A DNA stretch of 56,362 nt, from the NCBI GenBank assembly GCA_937988705.1, contig CALKIA010000677.1, positions 1 to 56,362 of the forward strand. The letters are read 5' to 3'. The stretch comes from an uncultured Chloroflexota bacterium. GTDB lineage: Bacteria; Chloroflexota; Anaerolineae; Aggregatilineales; Phototrophicaceae. Under the pieces are notes generated by a model, which saw only the letters and a program-made list of their open reading frames with translations, made no database searches and had not been told where the DNA came from. A program made the position numbers and the translations under genes. Below, in pieces: positions 17,850-27,204 of the stretch (positions are counted from its first letter, which is position 1; each line of letters opens with the position of its first letter).

Positions 17850-18812
17850 ATGCCGCTCCTGTTTGATATGCCGTTTGACCAATTAAAAACCTACGCAGGT
17901 ACGAATCCTCGACCCAATGATTTCGATGCCTTCTGGGATTCAGCGCTAACCGAAATGCAACACACTGACTCTCAAGTTGAATGCGTCTCTGCCGATTTCG
18001 AGTGTGCATTCGCCGAGTGTTTTCATTTGTACTTCACCGGCGTGCGCGGTGCGCGCATTCATGCTCGGTTCGTGAGACCCTTGCAGCGTTCCGGCAGTCA
18101 ACCCGCCGTACTGATGTTTCACGGGTATCAGGGCGCTTCACCTCAGTGGATTGAATTACTGCCGTATGCAGCACAAGGGTTTGTGGTGGCAGCGATGGAC
18201 TGTCGCGGGCAGGGCGGGCTATCCGAAGATGTCGGCGGTCACAAAGGAACTACACAGAGTGGTCATATCATTCGCGGACTAGATGGCTCGCCTGAAAACC
18301 TGTTGTTTCGGCATATCTTCCTAGATACCGCCCAGCTTGCACGGATTGTTATGGATATGCCCGAAGTCGACGCAGGTCGCGTGGGCGTAACCGGCATCAG
18401 TCAGGGCGGGGGTCTCACGCTCGCATGTGCGGCGCTCGAACCGCGTATCCGCCGAGCCGCCCCGATCTTTCCCTTCCTGTGCGATTACCAACGGGTGTGG
18501 CAGATGGATATGGCTCATGATGCCTATGCGGAGCTGCGCACCTACTTCCGCAATCATGATCCGCTGCACCAGCGCGAAGCCGAGATCTTTACCCAACTGG
18601 GCTACATCGACGTGCAGCATTTGGCACCGCGAATTCGTGCCGAGGTTCTAGGGGGCATCGGACTGATGGACACCGTGTGTCCGCCCTCCACGCAATTCGC
18701 TGCTTACAACAAGATCTCCGCGCCCAAGTCGTTCGCCATGTATCCAGATTTTGGGCACGAGGGGCTGCCAGGAATGAATGATGCGATTTTCCAGTTCATG
18801 CAATCGATGTAA
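17850..18812 (+). CDS. Acetyl xylan esterase / cephalosporin-C deacetylase family (CE7)
   Basis: 320 residues from ATG 17850, with GGAGAG 4 bases upstream. Length and motifs match CE7 esterases: PVLLF-like MFHGYQG, DCRGQGG, nucleophile S184 in GISQGG, D274 (GLMDTVCPP) and H303 (DFGHEG), the expected Ser-Asp-His triad. CE7 enzymes remove acetyl groups from short xylo-oligosaccharides and similar small substrates inside the cell, and this one has no signal peptide. In this operon it probably deacetylates imported oligosaccharides so the glycosidase can act. Confidence 0.9.
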   Translation: MPLLFDMPFDQLKTYAGTNPRPNDFDAFWDSALTEMQHTDSQVECVSADFECAFAECFHLYFTGVRGARIHARFVRPLQRSGSQPAVLMFHGYQGASPQWIELLPYAAQGFVVAAMDCRGQGGLSEDVGGHKGTTQSGHIIRGLDGSPENLLFRHIFLDTAQLARIVMDMPEVDAGRVGVTGISQGGGLTLACAALEPRIRRAAPIFPFLCDYQRVWQMDMAHDAYAELRTYFRNHDPLHQREAEIFTQLGYIDVQHLAPRIRAEVLGGIGLMDTVCPPSTQFAAYNKISAPKSFAMYPDFGHEGLPGMNDAIFQFMQSM

Positions 18813-19070
18813 TTTGCAAGATCGCAGCCGTCACTCAACAAAGTGTCCCCCTTTGTCAAGTACGGTAAACGCAATAACTTGCCCACTCGGTGCTGGCTCA
18901 GAACTCGAGATCTTCAATGGATACGGAATGAATCGGCTGAGTGCGCTTTTGTCCAACTACCTCGGCGTAAGAATCCTATTTTCGGATTCCGCATCAACCT
19001 ATACTACAGACAAAATGTGACCTTTGTCGCGTTTGATATTGATTCCATGATAGTTGCATCGGAGTAAATT
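18813..19070 (+). other. Intergenic leader before the Opp/Dpp-type importer
   Basis: 258 bases without a gene. A small hairpin GAATCC / GGATTC sits around 18972-18990, and a -10-like TATACT at about 19001-19006 could be part of a promoter, but no matching -35 box is clear. Confidence 0.3.
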
Positions 19071-20789
19071 ATGTGGGGAATTAGAAAGATTCTTGCGTTC
19101 CTCGTGCTGTTCATGAGCATCGGTTCTGTTTCGTTTGGTGTCGCGATGGCTCAAGACGATAGCGTCTTTCGAGTGATTGAACCGGTCGCCTACCGGGCGG
19201 CTGCGATGCTTGCTACCCCCAGTGAACGCGCTGGGCATGTCGTTGATCTGCTGTGGCTGCCGCTGGTAGGAAGCGACCCGGATGCTCAACCTGTCCCGAC
19301 CGGTTTAGCCGAGTCGTGGGAAGTGGCCGCGGACAATATGTCGGTTGTCTTCACACTGCGTCAGGATGCCAAGTTCTCGGATGGTTCTCCGATCACGGCA
19401 GCCGATGCCGCGTGGAGCATCAACTATCAGATTATGAGTGGTCACCCGGACATTTACGGCCAACACGATTTCTTCCCCGCGCGCCGCGAATACGCGACGA
19501 TTGTCGGCGCGCAAGAAGTCTTCGACGGCGGTATTCCGGCCGATGAATTCGGCGCGGCGGATGTTGCAGGTATCAGCGTTATGGATGATTACACGCTGCG
19601 CATCGAATTCACACAGCCGACGCTATTCATGCTCAATAACCTCCAGTTTGCGCGCATTGCCAAAGCGGAATCCGTGTTAGCCAGTGCCGGCAAAACCTAT
19701 GCCGAAGATGCCTACTGGACGACCGAACCCGGCGCAGTGTTTTCGGGTCCGTTCATGCTGGAGTCATTTACATCGGGCAGCGGCATGACACTTGTTCCCA
19801 ATCCGAACTGGTTTGGCGGTGCATCAAGTATCAGCCGGGTGGAGTCTATTTTTGTACAAGACCTATCTTCGGGCATTGCCGCTTTCGAGAATGGGGAAGC
19901 CGAAGTTGTCGACTTCTCGATGACCCCAATTGATGTAGCGAACCTGGCGTCGTCGGAATATCTGCTGTCCAGCCTCGTGAGTTATCCCAGCTTGAGTGTC
20001 GTGCAGTTGTTCGTCACGCCTTTCCGCCCCATGGACGATGTGCATGTTCGACGGGCGATCTCGATGGCAATTGACCGGCAGGCGCTGACCAATGTCTTGG
20101 GCGGCGGCGACGGCCAGACAACCTATCAGGTAATTTCCGGTCACTTTGCGCCCGCCAACGTCAACTGCGCAGACCCATTCGCCAGCGTTGTCGGAATGCC
20201 CTACGATCCAGCCGCGGCTCAGGCAGAACTCGCCCTGTCACCGTATGCAGCAGACATGGCCACCATGCCGCTGAACATGCAGTTGGGCATGTTCGGGATG
20301 CCGCTCTCGCAGGACTTGATCATCGCTCAGGTTGCCCAAGCCATGCTTCAACAGAATCTCGGAATAACGGTCAACATTCAGTCATCGCCGATCGCTGACT
20401 TCAACGCGCCACCCTACGCAACGCACCTGTGGCCTAACGAACAGGGCGATCACTTCATCGATCAGATGGCCTTTATGAACAACCTCGCCTCCTTGAACTC
20501 TGCCGACCCGCTGCCCGATGAAGCGCAGATGGGGATGGTGACGATGCCGCGTGTCCCCGAACTGCTTGACCTGATGGCGCAGGCCGCTGCCGCGACCGAC
20601 ATTACCAGCCGCTGCGAGATTCTGGCGCAAGCCCAGCAGGCGTGGGTCGATCAGGTGTATACGATTGACCTGTTCACATTCGATAGTTCGATGCTGGTTG
20701 CTCCGTATGTCGAAGGTGAAGTGATCAACAACTTCGGTGGTTCACTCAGTTTCCGCGAAACCCTCGAACGCCTCAGTTACAACCGCTAG
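19071..20789 (+). CDS. Solute-binding protein, peptide/oligosaccharide ABC transporter (SBP_bac_5 family)
   Basis: 572 residues with a Sec signal (MWGIRK, hydrophobic core, GVAMAQ) and no lipobox cysteine. The mature protein has the family 5 hallmarks: PTGLAESWEVAADNMSVVFT, LRQDAKFSDGSPITAADAAW and VRRAISMAIDRQAL. It heads a seven-gene unit with two DppBC-type permeases, two ATPases, a DUF5703 protein and a GH106-like enzyme. Family 5 proteins bind peptides or oligosaccharides; the enzymes downstream favour an oligosaccharide here (inference). Confidence 0.92.
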   Translation: MWGIRKILAFLVLFMSIGSVSFGVAMAQDDSVFRVIEPVAYRAAAMLATPSERAGHVVDLLWLPLVGSDPDAQPVPTGLAESWEVAADNMSVVFTLRQDAKFSDGSPITAADAAWSINYQIMSGHPDIYGQHDFFPARREYATIVGAQEVFDGGIPADEFGAADVAGISVMDDYTLRIEFTQPTLFMLNNLQFARIAKAESVLASAGKTYAEDAYWTTEPGAVFSGPFMLESFTSGSGMTLVPNPNWFGGASSISRVESIFVQDLSSGIAAFENGEAEVVDFSMTPIDVANLASSEYLLSSLVSYPSLSVVQLFVTPFRPMDDVHVRRAISMAIDRQALTNVLGGGDGQTTYQVISGHFAPANVNCADPFASVVGMPYDPAAAQAELALSPYAADMATMPLNMQLGMFGMPLSQDLIIAQVAQAMLQQNLGITVNIQSSPIADFNAPPYATHLWPNEQGDHFIDQMAFMNNLASLNSADPLPDEAQMGMVTMPRVPELLDLMAQAAAATDITSRCEILAQAQQAWVDQVYTIDLFTFDSSMLVAPYVEGEVINNFGGSLSFRETLERLSYNR

Positions 20790-20853
20790 GCAGCGGTTGT
20801 AGCCAGCCTATGCCGCAAGGCTCAGAGCCTGTGAAGTAACTGGTCTGAGCCTT
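20780..20853 (+). promoter_or_regulatory. Two hairpins at the end of the binding-protein gene
   Basis: The first, CAACCGCT / AGCGGTTG (20780-20787 and 20792-20799), overlaps the stop codon. The second, AAGGCTCAG / CTGAGCCTT (20817-20825 and 20845-20853), has a 19-base loop. Together they would protect the binding-protein mRNA and reduce read-through to the permeases. Confidence 0.6.
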
Positions 20854-20918
20854 GGGGTCTGCATCCCGGGTGGGCAGTAGAAAATGATCTGAAAAAATGT
20901 TCATTATGGTGAATCAGC

Positions 20919-21869
20919 ATGTTTAGCTTTCTCGTGCGCCGCCTCGCCGGTTTGATCCCCTTGTTATTGGTGGTGAGCGCGTTTGTGTTTGTTTTGGGGC
21001 AGTATGGCGCCGGAGATCTCGCCGCCTACCTGACGTTTCAACGCAGCGGCGGACGTTTCGATCAGGAATTGTACGATCGCTACCGCGCTGAACTCGGTCT
21101 TGATGATCCTGTGTTGGCTCGTTACACCACGTGGCTTGGAAAGGCTCTACAGGGTGATCTCGGTCGCTCCTATGTGGCCATTGGCGAGCCCGAGATCGCC
21201 GACCTGCTCGCGCGATCTCTGCCGATTACGCTGCAATTGGCGTTCGCTGCGTTGGTCTTCGTCACCTGTACTGCTGTGCCAATCGGCTTTGTCACCGCGC
21301 TCTACCGCAACTCGCTGCTCGACCGCTTGCTGGTCTCGGCGGCATCCGTGCTCTCGACTATTCCCGCGTTCGTCCTCGCGCCGCTCAGCATGATTGTGAT
21401 TGTTAATCAATTGCGTCTGCTGCCCTCGGTCGGGTTGGGCTGGCGCGGTTTGTTCAGTCAGGAGACGATTCTGCCGGCGGCTTGTCTGGCCGCTGGCCCG
21501 TTCCTGAATCTCGTCCGCTTCACCCGGGCTTCTGTGCTGGAAGTTCTATCTCAGGACTATATTCGCGCTGCGCGGGCGCGTGGTCTCTCGACTCTTCAGG
21601 TGCTCATCTATCACGTGGTTCGCAACAGCCTCACCCCCGTGATCACTGTGTTAGGGCTGACGGCTGGACAGTTGGTCGGCAGCACCTTGTTCGTTGAGGC
21701 GATCTTCAATTTGCAGGGTTTCGGGCAAGTCGTCGCCCGCGCGTTGACGCTTGGTGATATTCAGACCGCGACGGCGGGTGCGTTGGTTGGCACCGTGATT
21801 GTGTTGTTGTCCAACCTGATGGTCGATGTGTTCTATGTCATGGTCGATCCCCGTGTCAAACTTTCCTGA
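20919..21869 (+). CDS. Opp/Dpp-type ABC transporter permease 1
   Basis: 316 residues. The N-terminus MFSFLVRRLAGLIPLLLVVS and the periplasmic part RYRAELGLDDPVLARYTTWL are typical of DppB/OppB. The ATPase-contact loop is near residues 205-230 (DYIRAARARGLSTLQVLIYH), and the C-terminus LMVDVFYVMVDPRVKL is diagnostic. It forms the membrane channel with the permease at 21880. Confidence 0.95.
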   Translation: MFSFLVRRLAGLIPLLLVVSAFVFVLGQYGAGDLAAYLTFQRSGGRFDQELYDRYRAELGLDDPVLARYTTWLGKALQGDLGRSYVAIGEPEIADLLARSLPITLQLAFAALVFVTCTAVPIGFVTALYRNSLLDRLLVSAASVLSTIPAFVLAPLSMIVIVNQLRLLPSVGLGWRGLFSQETILPAACLAAGPFLNLVRFTRASVLEVLSQDYIRAARARGLSTLQVLIYHVVRNSLTPVITVLGLTAGQLVGSTLFVEAIFNLQGFGQVVARALTLGDIQTATAGALVGTVIVLLSNLMVDVFYVMVDPRVKLS

Positions 21870-21879
21870 AGGTGAGCCG

Positions 21880-22857
21880 ATGAGCGCCGAGATCGATAAT
21901 CAGCCCGCAGACTCTGCCACGCTGTGGCGCACGAGCAAGCCCCGCACCTTTTGGGGTGATGCTGTCTACAGCTTCGCGCATAACTTCACCGGAATGCTCG
22001 GTTTGCTCATCTTCGTCCTGCTGCTGCTGGCCGCCATCTTTGCCAATCAGATCGCACCGTATGACTACCTGACCCAAGACTGGAACAACCTGCTTAAGCC
22101 GCCGAATGGCGCTCACTTGATGGGGACAGACGAACTCGGACGCGACGTATTCAGCCGCGTGCTCATGGGGGCGCGCACGGCGTTTCTCGTCGCGTTGTGC
22201 ATCTCGACAGTGTCGACCACTATCGGTTTGTTCGCCGGCGCATTGAGCGCTTTCCTCGGCGGTTGGGTGGATCGGGTCGTCGTGTGGTTTATGGACGCGC
22301 TGCTCAGTTTTCCATCGATCTGGCTCGCGGCCTTTGTGAGCGTGGTTACCCGCCCGACCATTGATTCTCTGACCAACAGCTTGTACGCGAGTACCGGTTG
22401 GGCGCTGTTTCAGGATCGCGTAATCTTCAGCTATTTAGTCGTCATCTTTGCGATTGGGTTTGTGGCCTGGCCCTATATGGGGCGCTTAGTGCGTAGTCAG
22501 GTGCTGTCGCTGCGCGAGAAAGAGTTCATCGAAGCGGCGCGCGCGCTTGGCGCGGGGACGCGCTGGGTCACGATGCGCCACCTCGTTCCGAACGTGCTCG
22601 GTTCTGTCATCGTGACTTTCACATTGAGCTTTGGGAATGCCATGCTCTACGAATCCAGCCTGAGTTTCTTGGGGATCGGCATTCAGCCGCCGGGCGCAAG
22701 CTGGGGGCGCATGATCTTTGAGGCCCTGAGCCGCCTACGCGCCCAGCCCTACCTGATCATCATGCCGGGTCTGACGCTGACACTGGTGGTGTTGTCGCTT
22801 CAGTTTGTGGGGGATGCGCTCAACGATGCTCTGAACCCCCGTTCACACTCACGCTAG
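21880..22857 (+). CDS. Opp/Dpp-type ABC transporter permease 2
   Basis: 325 residues from ATG 21880, with AAGGTGA upstream; longer frames overlap the previous gene. DppC/OppC features include HLMGTDELGRDVFSRVLMGA after the first membrane segment, the loop EFIEAARALGAGTRWVTMRH, the segment SLSFLGIGIQPPGASWGRMI, and the ending GDALNDALNPR. It lies 10 bases after the first permease. Confidence 0.95.
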   Translation: MSAEIDNQPADSATLWRTSKPRTFWGDAVYSFAHNFTGMLGLLIFVLLLLAAIFANQIAPYDYLTQDWNNLLKPPNGAHLMGTDELGRDVFSRVLMGARTAFLVALCISTVSTTIGLFAGALSAFLGGWVDRVVVWFMDALLSFPSIWLAAFVSVVTRPTIDSLTNSLYASTGWALFQDRVIFSYLVVIFAIGFVAWPYMGRLVRSQVLSLREKEFIEAARALGAGTRWVTMRHLVPNVLGSVIVTFTLSFGNAMLYESSLSFLGIGIQPPGASWGRMIFEALSRLRAQPYLIIMPGLTLTLVVLSLQFVGDALNDALNPRSHSR

Positions 22858-22895
22858 ATGGCCAAAGAGAGCGGTTTTTGACAGGAATAGTTCGG

Positions 22896-23891
22896 ATGAG
22901 TCTGGAACAACGGCAAATAGATGTTTTGCAGGTTCAGCAACTGCAAGTTCAGTTCAAGACGCGTGACGGTCTCGTCTACGCCGTGCAAGACCTATCATTT
23001 CAGGTCGCTCCCGGTGAGATTGTTGGCTTGGTGGGTGAATCCGGTTGTGGCAAATCGACAGCGGCGCTGGCCTTGATGCGCCTCGTTCCCAAACCAGGAC
23101 GGATCGTCGGTGGAAGCATATTGCTCAACAATCGCGACATCTTAACCTTGAGCGAGGCCGAGATGCGGTCGCTGCGTGGGCACGAAGTCGCGATGGTCTT
23201 TCAGGACGCGCTCACCGCGCTCGATCCGCGCATGACGGTGGGACGACAGATCATGGAACCGCTGCGGATTCACTTGAAACTCACGCCGAAAGCCGCGCGT
23301 GAACGAGCCGCCGATCTGCTGGCTCAAGTGGGGATTCCGTCGCCCGCGAGTCGCCTAAACCAATTCCCCCACGAATTTTCTGGTGGAATGCGCCAGCGTG
23401 TCATGATTGCGCTGGCACTGTCGTGCAGCCCGTCGCTGCTCATTGCAGATGAACCGACCACCGCGCTGGACGTGACCACGCAAAATCAGATTCTCAACCT
23501 GCTCGTCAAACTCAAGGATGAGACGGGCGCGGCCATTGTGCTGATCACGCATGACGTGGGCGTCGTCTCGAATGTCTGTGATCGCGTGGTCGTCATGTAC
23601 GCGGGGCGGGAAGTCGAAGTGGGCGGCACACACGATATTTTCACAGGGGCGCGCCACCCGTATTCGCGCGGGCTGCTCGAATCGACGTTGATGCTGGATG
23701 GGGATCGCACGCGACCGCTCGAAGCCATACCCGGCCTCCCCCCGGAATTGATTGACTTGCCGCCGGGATGCGTCTTCTACCCACGCTGCAAATACCGATC
23801 CGATCAGTGCAAATCTGCAGCTCCCCGGCTGGAACCCGTAGCGAATGCGCACGAAGCCGCCTGCTGGAATTGGAGATCGATCGACGCATGA
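22896..23891 (+). CDS. Opp/Dpp-type ABC transporter ATP-binding protein (DppD/OppD type)
   Basis: 331 residues from ATG 22896; a TTG 18 bases upstream is possible. Walker A GESGCGKST is near residue 45. The signature is FSGGMRQRVMIALAL and Walker B is LLIADEPTTALD, followed by the switch His (LITHDVG). The C-terminus has the Opp/Dpp cysteine-bearing region (LPPGCVFYPRCKYRSDQC), seen in relatives that carry an Fe-S cluster or structural cysteines. It overlaps the next ATPase by 4 bases. Confidence 0.95.
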   Translation: MSLEQRQIDVLQVQQLQVQFKTRDGLVYAVQDLSFQVAPGEIVGLVGESGCGKSTAALALMRLVPKPGRIVGGSILLNNRDILTLSEAEMRSLRGHEVAMVFQDALTALDPRMTVGRQIMEPLRIHLKLTPKAARERAADLLAQVGIPSPASRLNQFPHEFSGGMRQRVMIALALSCSPSLLIADEPTTALDVTTQNQILNLLVKLKDETGAAIVLITHDVGVVSNVCDRVVVMYAGREVEVGGTHDIFTGARHPYSRGLLESTLMLDGDRTRPLEAIPGLPPELIDLPPGCVFYPRCKYRSDQCKSAAPRLEPVANAHEAACWNWRSIDA

Positions 23892-24883
23892 CGACTCAAC
23901 CTGAAGTGCTCGCCGTACATAATCTGCGCACGCATTTTCCGGGTCCCGCGCTCGGTTTGCCGTGGCAGGGGCGCGCGACGGTTCGCGCGGTCGATGATGT
24001 CAGCTTCTCAATCGCCCACGGACGCACACTGGGCTTGGTGGGCGAATCGGGCTGTGGTAAATCGACCGTGGCGCGCTCGGTACTCCAACTGGTGCGCCCG
24101 ACGAGCGGGCAGGTGCTCTTCAACGGCGTTGACCTCTGCGGATTGAAATCCAAAGCGCTCGTACCGCTGCGCAAGCAGATGCAAATCATCTTTCAAGACC
24201 CGTATGCATCGCTTGATCCGCGTGCCACCATCGGCTTTACCATTGGTGAAGGACTGTTGATTCACAAGCTGGTCAATGAGCGCGATCTGCGTCAGCGCGT
24301 CGCCGATCTCATGGTGATGGTCGGCTTGAACCCGGCGTTTGAGAATCGCTACCCGCATGAGTTCAGCGGTGGGCAGCGGCAGCGCGTGGGGATTGCGCGG
24401 GCACTGGCGACGAATCCCCAGTTCATCATCGGTGACGAGCCGATCTCGGCCTTGGATGTGTCGATTCAGGCGCAGATCATCAACTTACTGCGCGATCTGC
24501 GCGCCCGTTTGAACCTCACGATGCTGTTCATTTCGCACGATCTGCGCGCCGTTCGTTACCTCAGTGATGAAGTCGCCGTGATGTACCTCGGCAAGATCGT
24601 CGAAAGCGCGCCCACCGATCTACTCTTCAAGCATCCGGCACATCCCTACACCCAAGCCCTGCTGAGCTCTGTTCCCAAACCGCGCTGGGCAGCCAGCGAA
24701 CGGGCTGCCGAGATCAAGGGCGAGGTTCCCAGCCCACTCAACCCCCCAGCGGGCTGCTCTTTCTCGACGCGCTGCCCCCATGTCAGGCCGCGCTGCAAGC
24801 AAGAGCAGCCCGCACTGGTCGAAGTGCAACCCGGACACAAAGCCGCCTGTTTTCTCCTAAATGATGTGAGTCACCCGGAATGA
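23888..24883 (+). CDS. Opp/Dpp-type ABC transporter ATP-binding protein (DppF/OppF type)
   Basis: 331 residues from ATG 23888, overlapping the upstream stop as ATGA. The motifs are Walker A GESGCGKST, the Q-loop IFQDPYASLDPR, signature FSGGQRQRVGIARAL, Walker B FIIGDEPISALD and switch region FISHDLRAVRYL. The C-terminal motif is PAGCSFSTRCPHVRPRC. It pairs with the 22896 ATPase to drive the 19071-24883 importer. Its TGA overlaps the start of the next gene as ATGA, tying the DUF5703 enzyme to the importer. Confidence 0.95.
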   Translation: MTTQPEVLAVHNLRTHFPGPALGLPWQGRATVRAVDDVSFSIAHGRTLGLVGESGCGKSTVARSVLQLVRPTSGQVLFNGVDLCGLKSKALVPLRKQMQIIFQDPYASLDPRATIGFTIGEGLLIHKLVNERDLRQRVADLMVMVGLNPAFENRYPHEFSGGQRQRVGIARALATNPQFIIGDEPISALDVSIQAQIINLLRDLRARLNLTMLFISHDLRAVRYLSDEVAVMYLGKIVESAPTDLLFKHPAHPYTQALLSSVPKPRWAASERAAEIKGEVPSPLNPPAGCSFSTRCPHVRPRCKQEQPALVEVQPGHKAACFLLNDVSHPE

Positions 24884-27153
24884 CATTCTCACTGATTGAC
24901 ACTATGCGCACGTACAACCTCGTCTGGGAGCAGCAGAGTGCTCATTCCGGCGAATCGATGCCGGTTGGGGGCCACAGCCTCGGCTGTAACGTCTGGGTCG
25001 AAAATGACGACCTGCTGCTGTACTTCGCGCAATCCGGCGCGTTTGACGAAAACGGTTCAATGCTCAAGGGCGGGCGCTTGCGTGTACACAGCACACCGAA
25101 TCCGTTTGCGCTGAAGTTCCGGCAGACGCTGGAACTGTACGACGGGTGCATCCACATCGAGGGCGTGTCTGAGCAGGGGACGGTGCAAATCCGCGTCTGG
25201 GTGGAGGTGCAGCGTCCCGTCATTCATGTGGATTGGAGCGCGAGTTTTGTGGCGGATTTCACGGTGACTTACGAAAACTGGCGCACAGAAGACCGCCGCA
25301 TTGATAGCCAATCGTACGAGCTGTTCCAGTGCAAGGAAGTGTGGGGAGATCCAAACACCCCGATTGTGTTTCACAAGGATCAGATTGAGGTCACACGCGC
25401 CGATGAGCTTTTGTTCTATCATCGCAACCTCAACGACGATCTCTCGTTTGACCGTGAGATGGATACGCAAGGGATGCAATCGGTCAAGACTGGATTGCAC
25501 AACCCGCAGTACAACCGCACGATGGGCGGGCTGCTCACCGCTCCCGGGCTGGAGTATACGGGAACGCGGCGTGGGCGGTATGTCGATACCGATTTTGTTG
25601 GCTATCAGTTCCAGTCACCGCAGCCCACCTCCGCGCAAAAACTGCAAATCACCCTGTACACGGCACAGACCCAGACGCTTGAAGCATGGATGAGCGCCCT
25701 GCGCGCCATTGATCACGAGGCGGCTGAAGATGACCAAGCAATGGAAGCCGCCCAAGCCTGGTGGCAGGCGTACTGGGCGCGCAGCTATATCGTAATCAAC
25801 GGCACGACGCCTGATGAACAAGATGCCATGTGGCAGATCGGGCGCAATTATCAACTGTTCCGCTACCTGCTCGGGTGCAACTATTACGGTGACTACCCGA
25901 CAAAATTCAATGGTGGGCTCTTCACATTTGATCCGATCTTCGCCGGCCAAAGCCCCTGGTCTGAGCAAAAACTGCACTACACACCGGACTACCGGTTATG
26001 GGGCGGCGGATCGCATACCAGTCAAAACCAGCGCCTCGTGTATTGGCCCATGCTCAAGTCCGGTGATTTTGACATGCTGCCGCAGATCTTCAATTTCTTC
26101 AATCGTCTGCTCGAAACAGCGACCCTGCGCGCGCAGTTCTACTTCAATGTGGAGGGCGCGGTCTACCCGGAACAGATCGGCATTTACGGCTTGTGCCCAA
26201 CGTGCGATCACGGGTGGGGAAACACAACCGGCTTGCCTGTGCCGCAAATCAAGTATCATTTTTCAACAGCGCTGGAAATCGGCGTGATGCTGACCGAGTA
26301 TGCCGCTTACACCCACAACGATATTGGGGAATACATCGGTTATCTGGATGGAATCGTCAAATTCTATGATGGTTTCTATCCACAGAACGATACACGCGGC
26401 AAGATGATCATCGAACCCGGCAATGCGTTGGAAACCTATCATCCGGTCCGCAATCCAATTGATGCGGTGTCGGGTCTACATGCATTGCTGGGACGCATGC
26501 TGGCACTGCCGGATCGCTATAGTCTGCCGGAACAGCGGACGAACTGGCGGCGCATTCTGGAGCGTGTGCCACCGATCACCACCCGCACGAAAGCCGGCCA
26601 GACGATCATCGCTTATGCCGAAAGCACGTCAGAGCGCCATAACGTCGAAATCCCCGAACTGTATACGGTGTTCCCCTTTGGCCAATATGGCATCGGCCAG
26701 CCCGATTTACAGTTGGCCATCGATACGGCGCGGCTAGCGGCAGAAGATGATACGCAGTTGTCCCACATTAGCTGGCATCAACAGGGGATCCAGTACGCAA
26801 AACTGGGGATGTTGGCTGAAGCCGTCAACTTCCTGATCCGGAAACTGGGCAATGCCGATCGGCGCGTGCCGGTCTACTGGGGGCCGGGTCATGATTGGAC
26901 GCCGGATCACAATTGGGGTGGCTCGGGCATGATTCAGCTTCAAGAAATGCTGCTGCAAAGCCACGGTGACACCGTCTACGTTTTGCCGTGCTGGGATAAA
27001 AGCATTGATGTGGCGTTCCGCCTGCATGCACCGGGGAACACAATCATCGAATGTGAGCAGCTTGCGGGGCAGCTGCGTCGTCTGACCATGACCAGCGACC
27101 TGCCGCGCCTCCATGTCGAAGTGCTGCCCACCTCTAGGAGCGCGGGTGCCTAA
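24880..27153 (+). CDS. Putative glycoside hydrolase with DUF5703-type N-terminal domain (paralogue 2)
   Basis: 757 residues, its ATG overlapping the ATPase stop. There is no signal peptide. The N-terminal pattern YNLVWEQQSAHSGESMPVGG, then CNVWVENDDLLLYFAQSGAF and FRQTLEL, parallels paralogue 1 at 15370. Later shared motifs include TKFNGGLFTFDPIF, AESTSERHNVEIPELYTVFP and VLPCWDKSIDVAFRLHAP, whose counterpart in paralogue 1 is LPAWPKAWDVSFKLHAP. The C-terminal two thirds should be an alpha-helical barrel like GH65/GH95. Function is inferred from the fold and from coupling to the importer; no catalytic residue can be assigned firmly. Confidence 0.65.
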   Translation: MTFSLIDTMRTYNLVWEQQSAHSGESMPVGGHSLGCNVWVENDDLLLYFAQSGAFDENGSMLKGGRLRVHSTPNPFALKFRQTLELYDGCIHIEGVSEQGTVQIRVWVEVQRPVIHVDWSASFVADFTVTYENWRTEDRRIDSQSYELFQCKEVWGDPNTPIVFHKDQIEVTRADELLFYHRNLNDDLSFDREMDTQGMQSVKTGLHNPQYNRTMGGLLTAPGLEYTGTRRGRYVDTDFVGYQFQSPQPTSAQKLQITLYTAQTQTLEAWMSALRAIDHEAAEDDQAMEAAQAWWQAYWARSYIVINGTTPDEQDAMWQIGRNYQLFRYLLGCNYYGDYPTKFNGGLFTFDPIFAGQSPWSEQKLHYTPDYRLWGGGSHTSQNQRLVYWPMLKSGDFDMLPQIFNFFNRLLETATLRAQFYFNVEGAVYPEQIGIYGLCPTCDHGWGNTTGLPVPQIKYHFSTALEIGVMLTEYAAYTHNDIGEYIGYLDGIVKFYDGFYPQNDTRGKMIIEPGNALETYHPVRNPIDAVSGLHALLGRMLALPDRYSLPEQRTNWRRILERVPPITTRTKAGQTIIAYAESTSERHNVEIPELYTVFPFGQYGIGQPDLQLAIDTARLAAEDDTQLSHISWHQQGIQYAKLGMLAEAVNFLIRKLGNADRRVPVYWGPGHDWTPDHNWGGSGMIQLQEMLLQSHGDTVYVLPCWDKSIDVAFRLHAPGNTIIECEQLAGQLRRLTMTSDLPRLHVEVLPTSRSAGA

Positions 27154-27204
27154 TCCGGCGCTTGACAGAACACGTCGCGCCGCTGTCTCTAGGGCACGAA
27201 TCAA

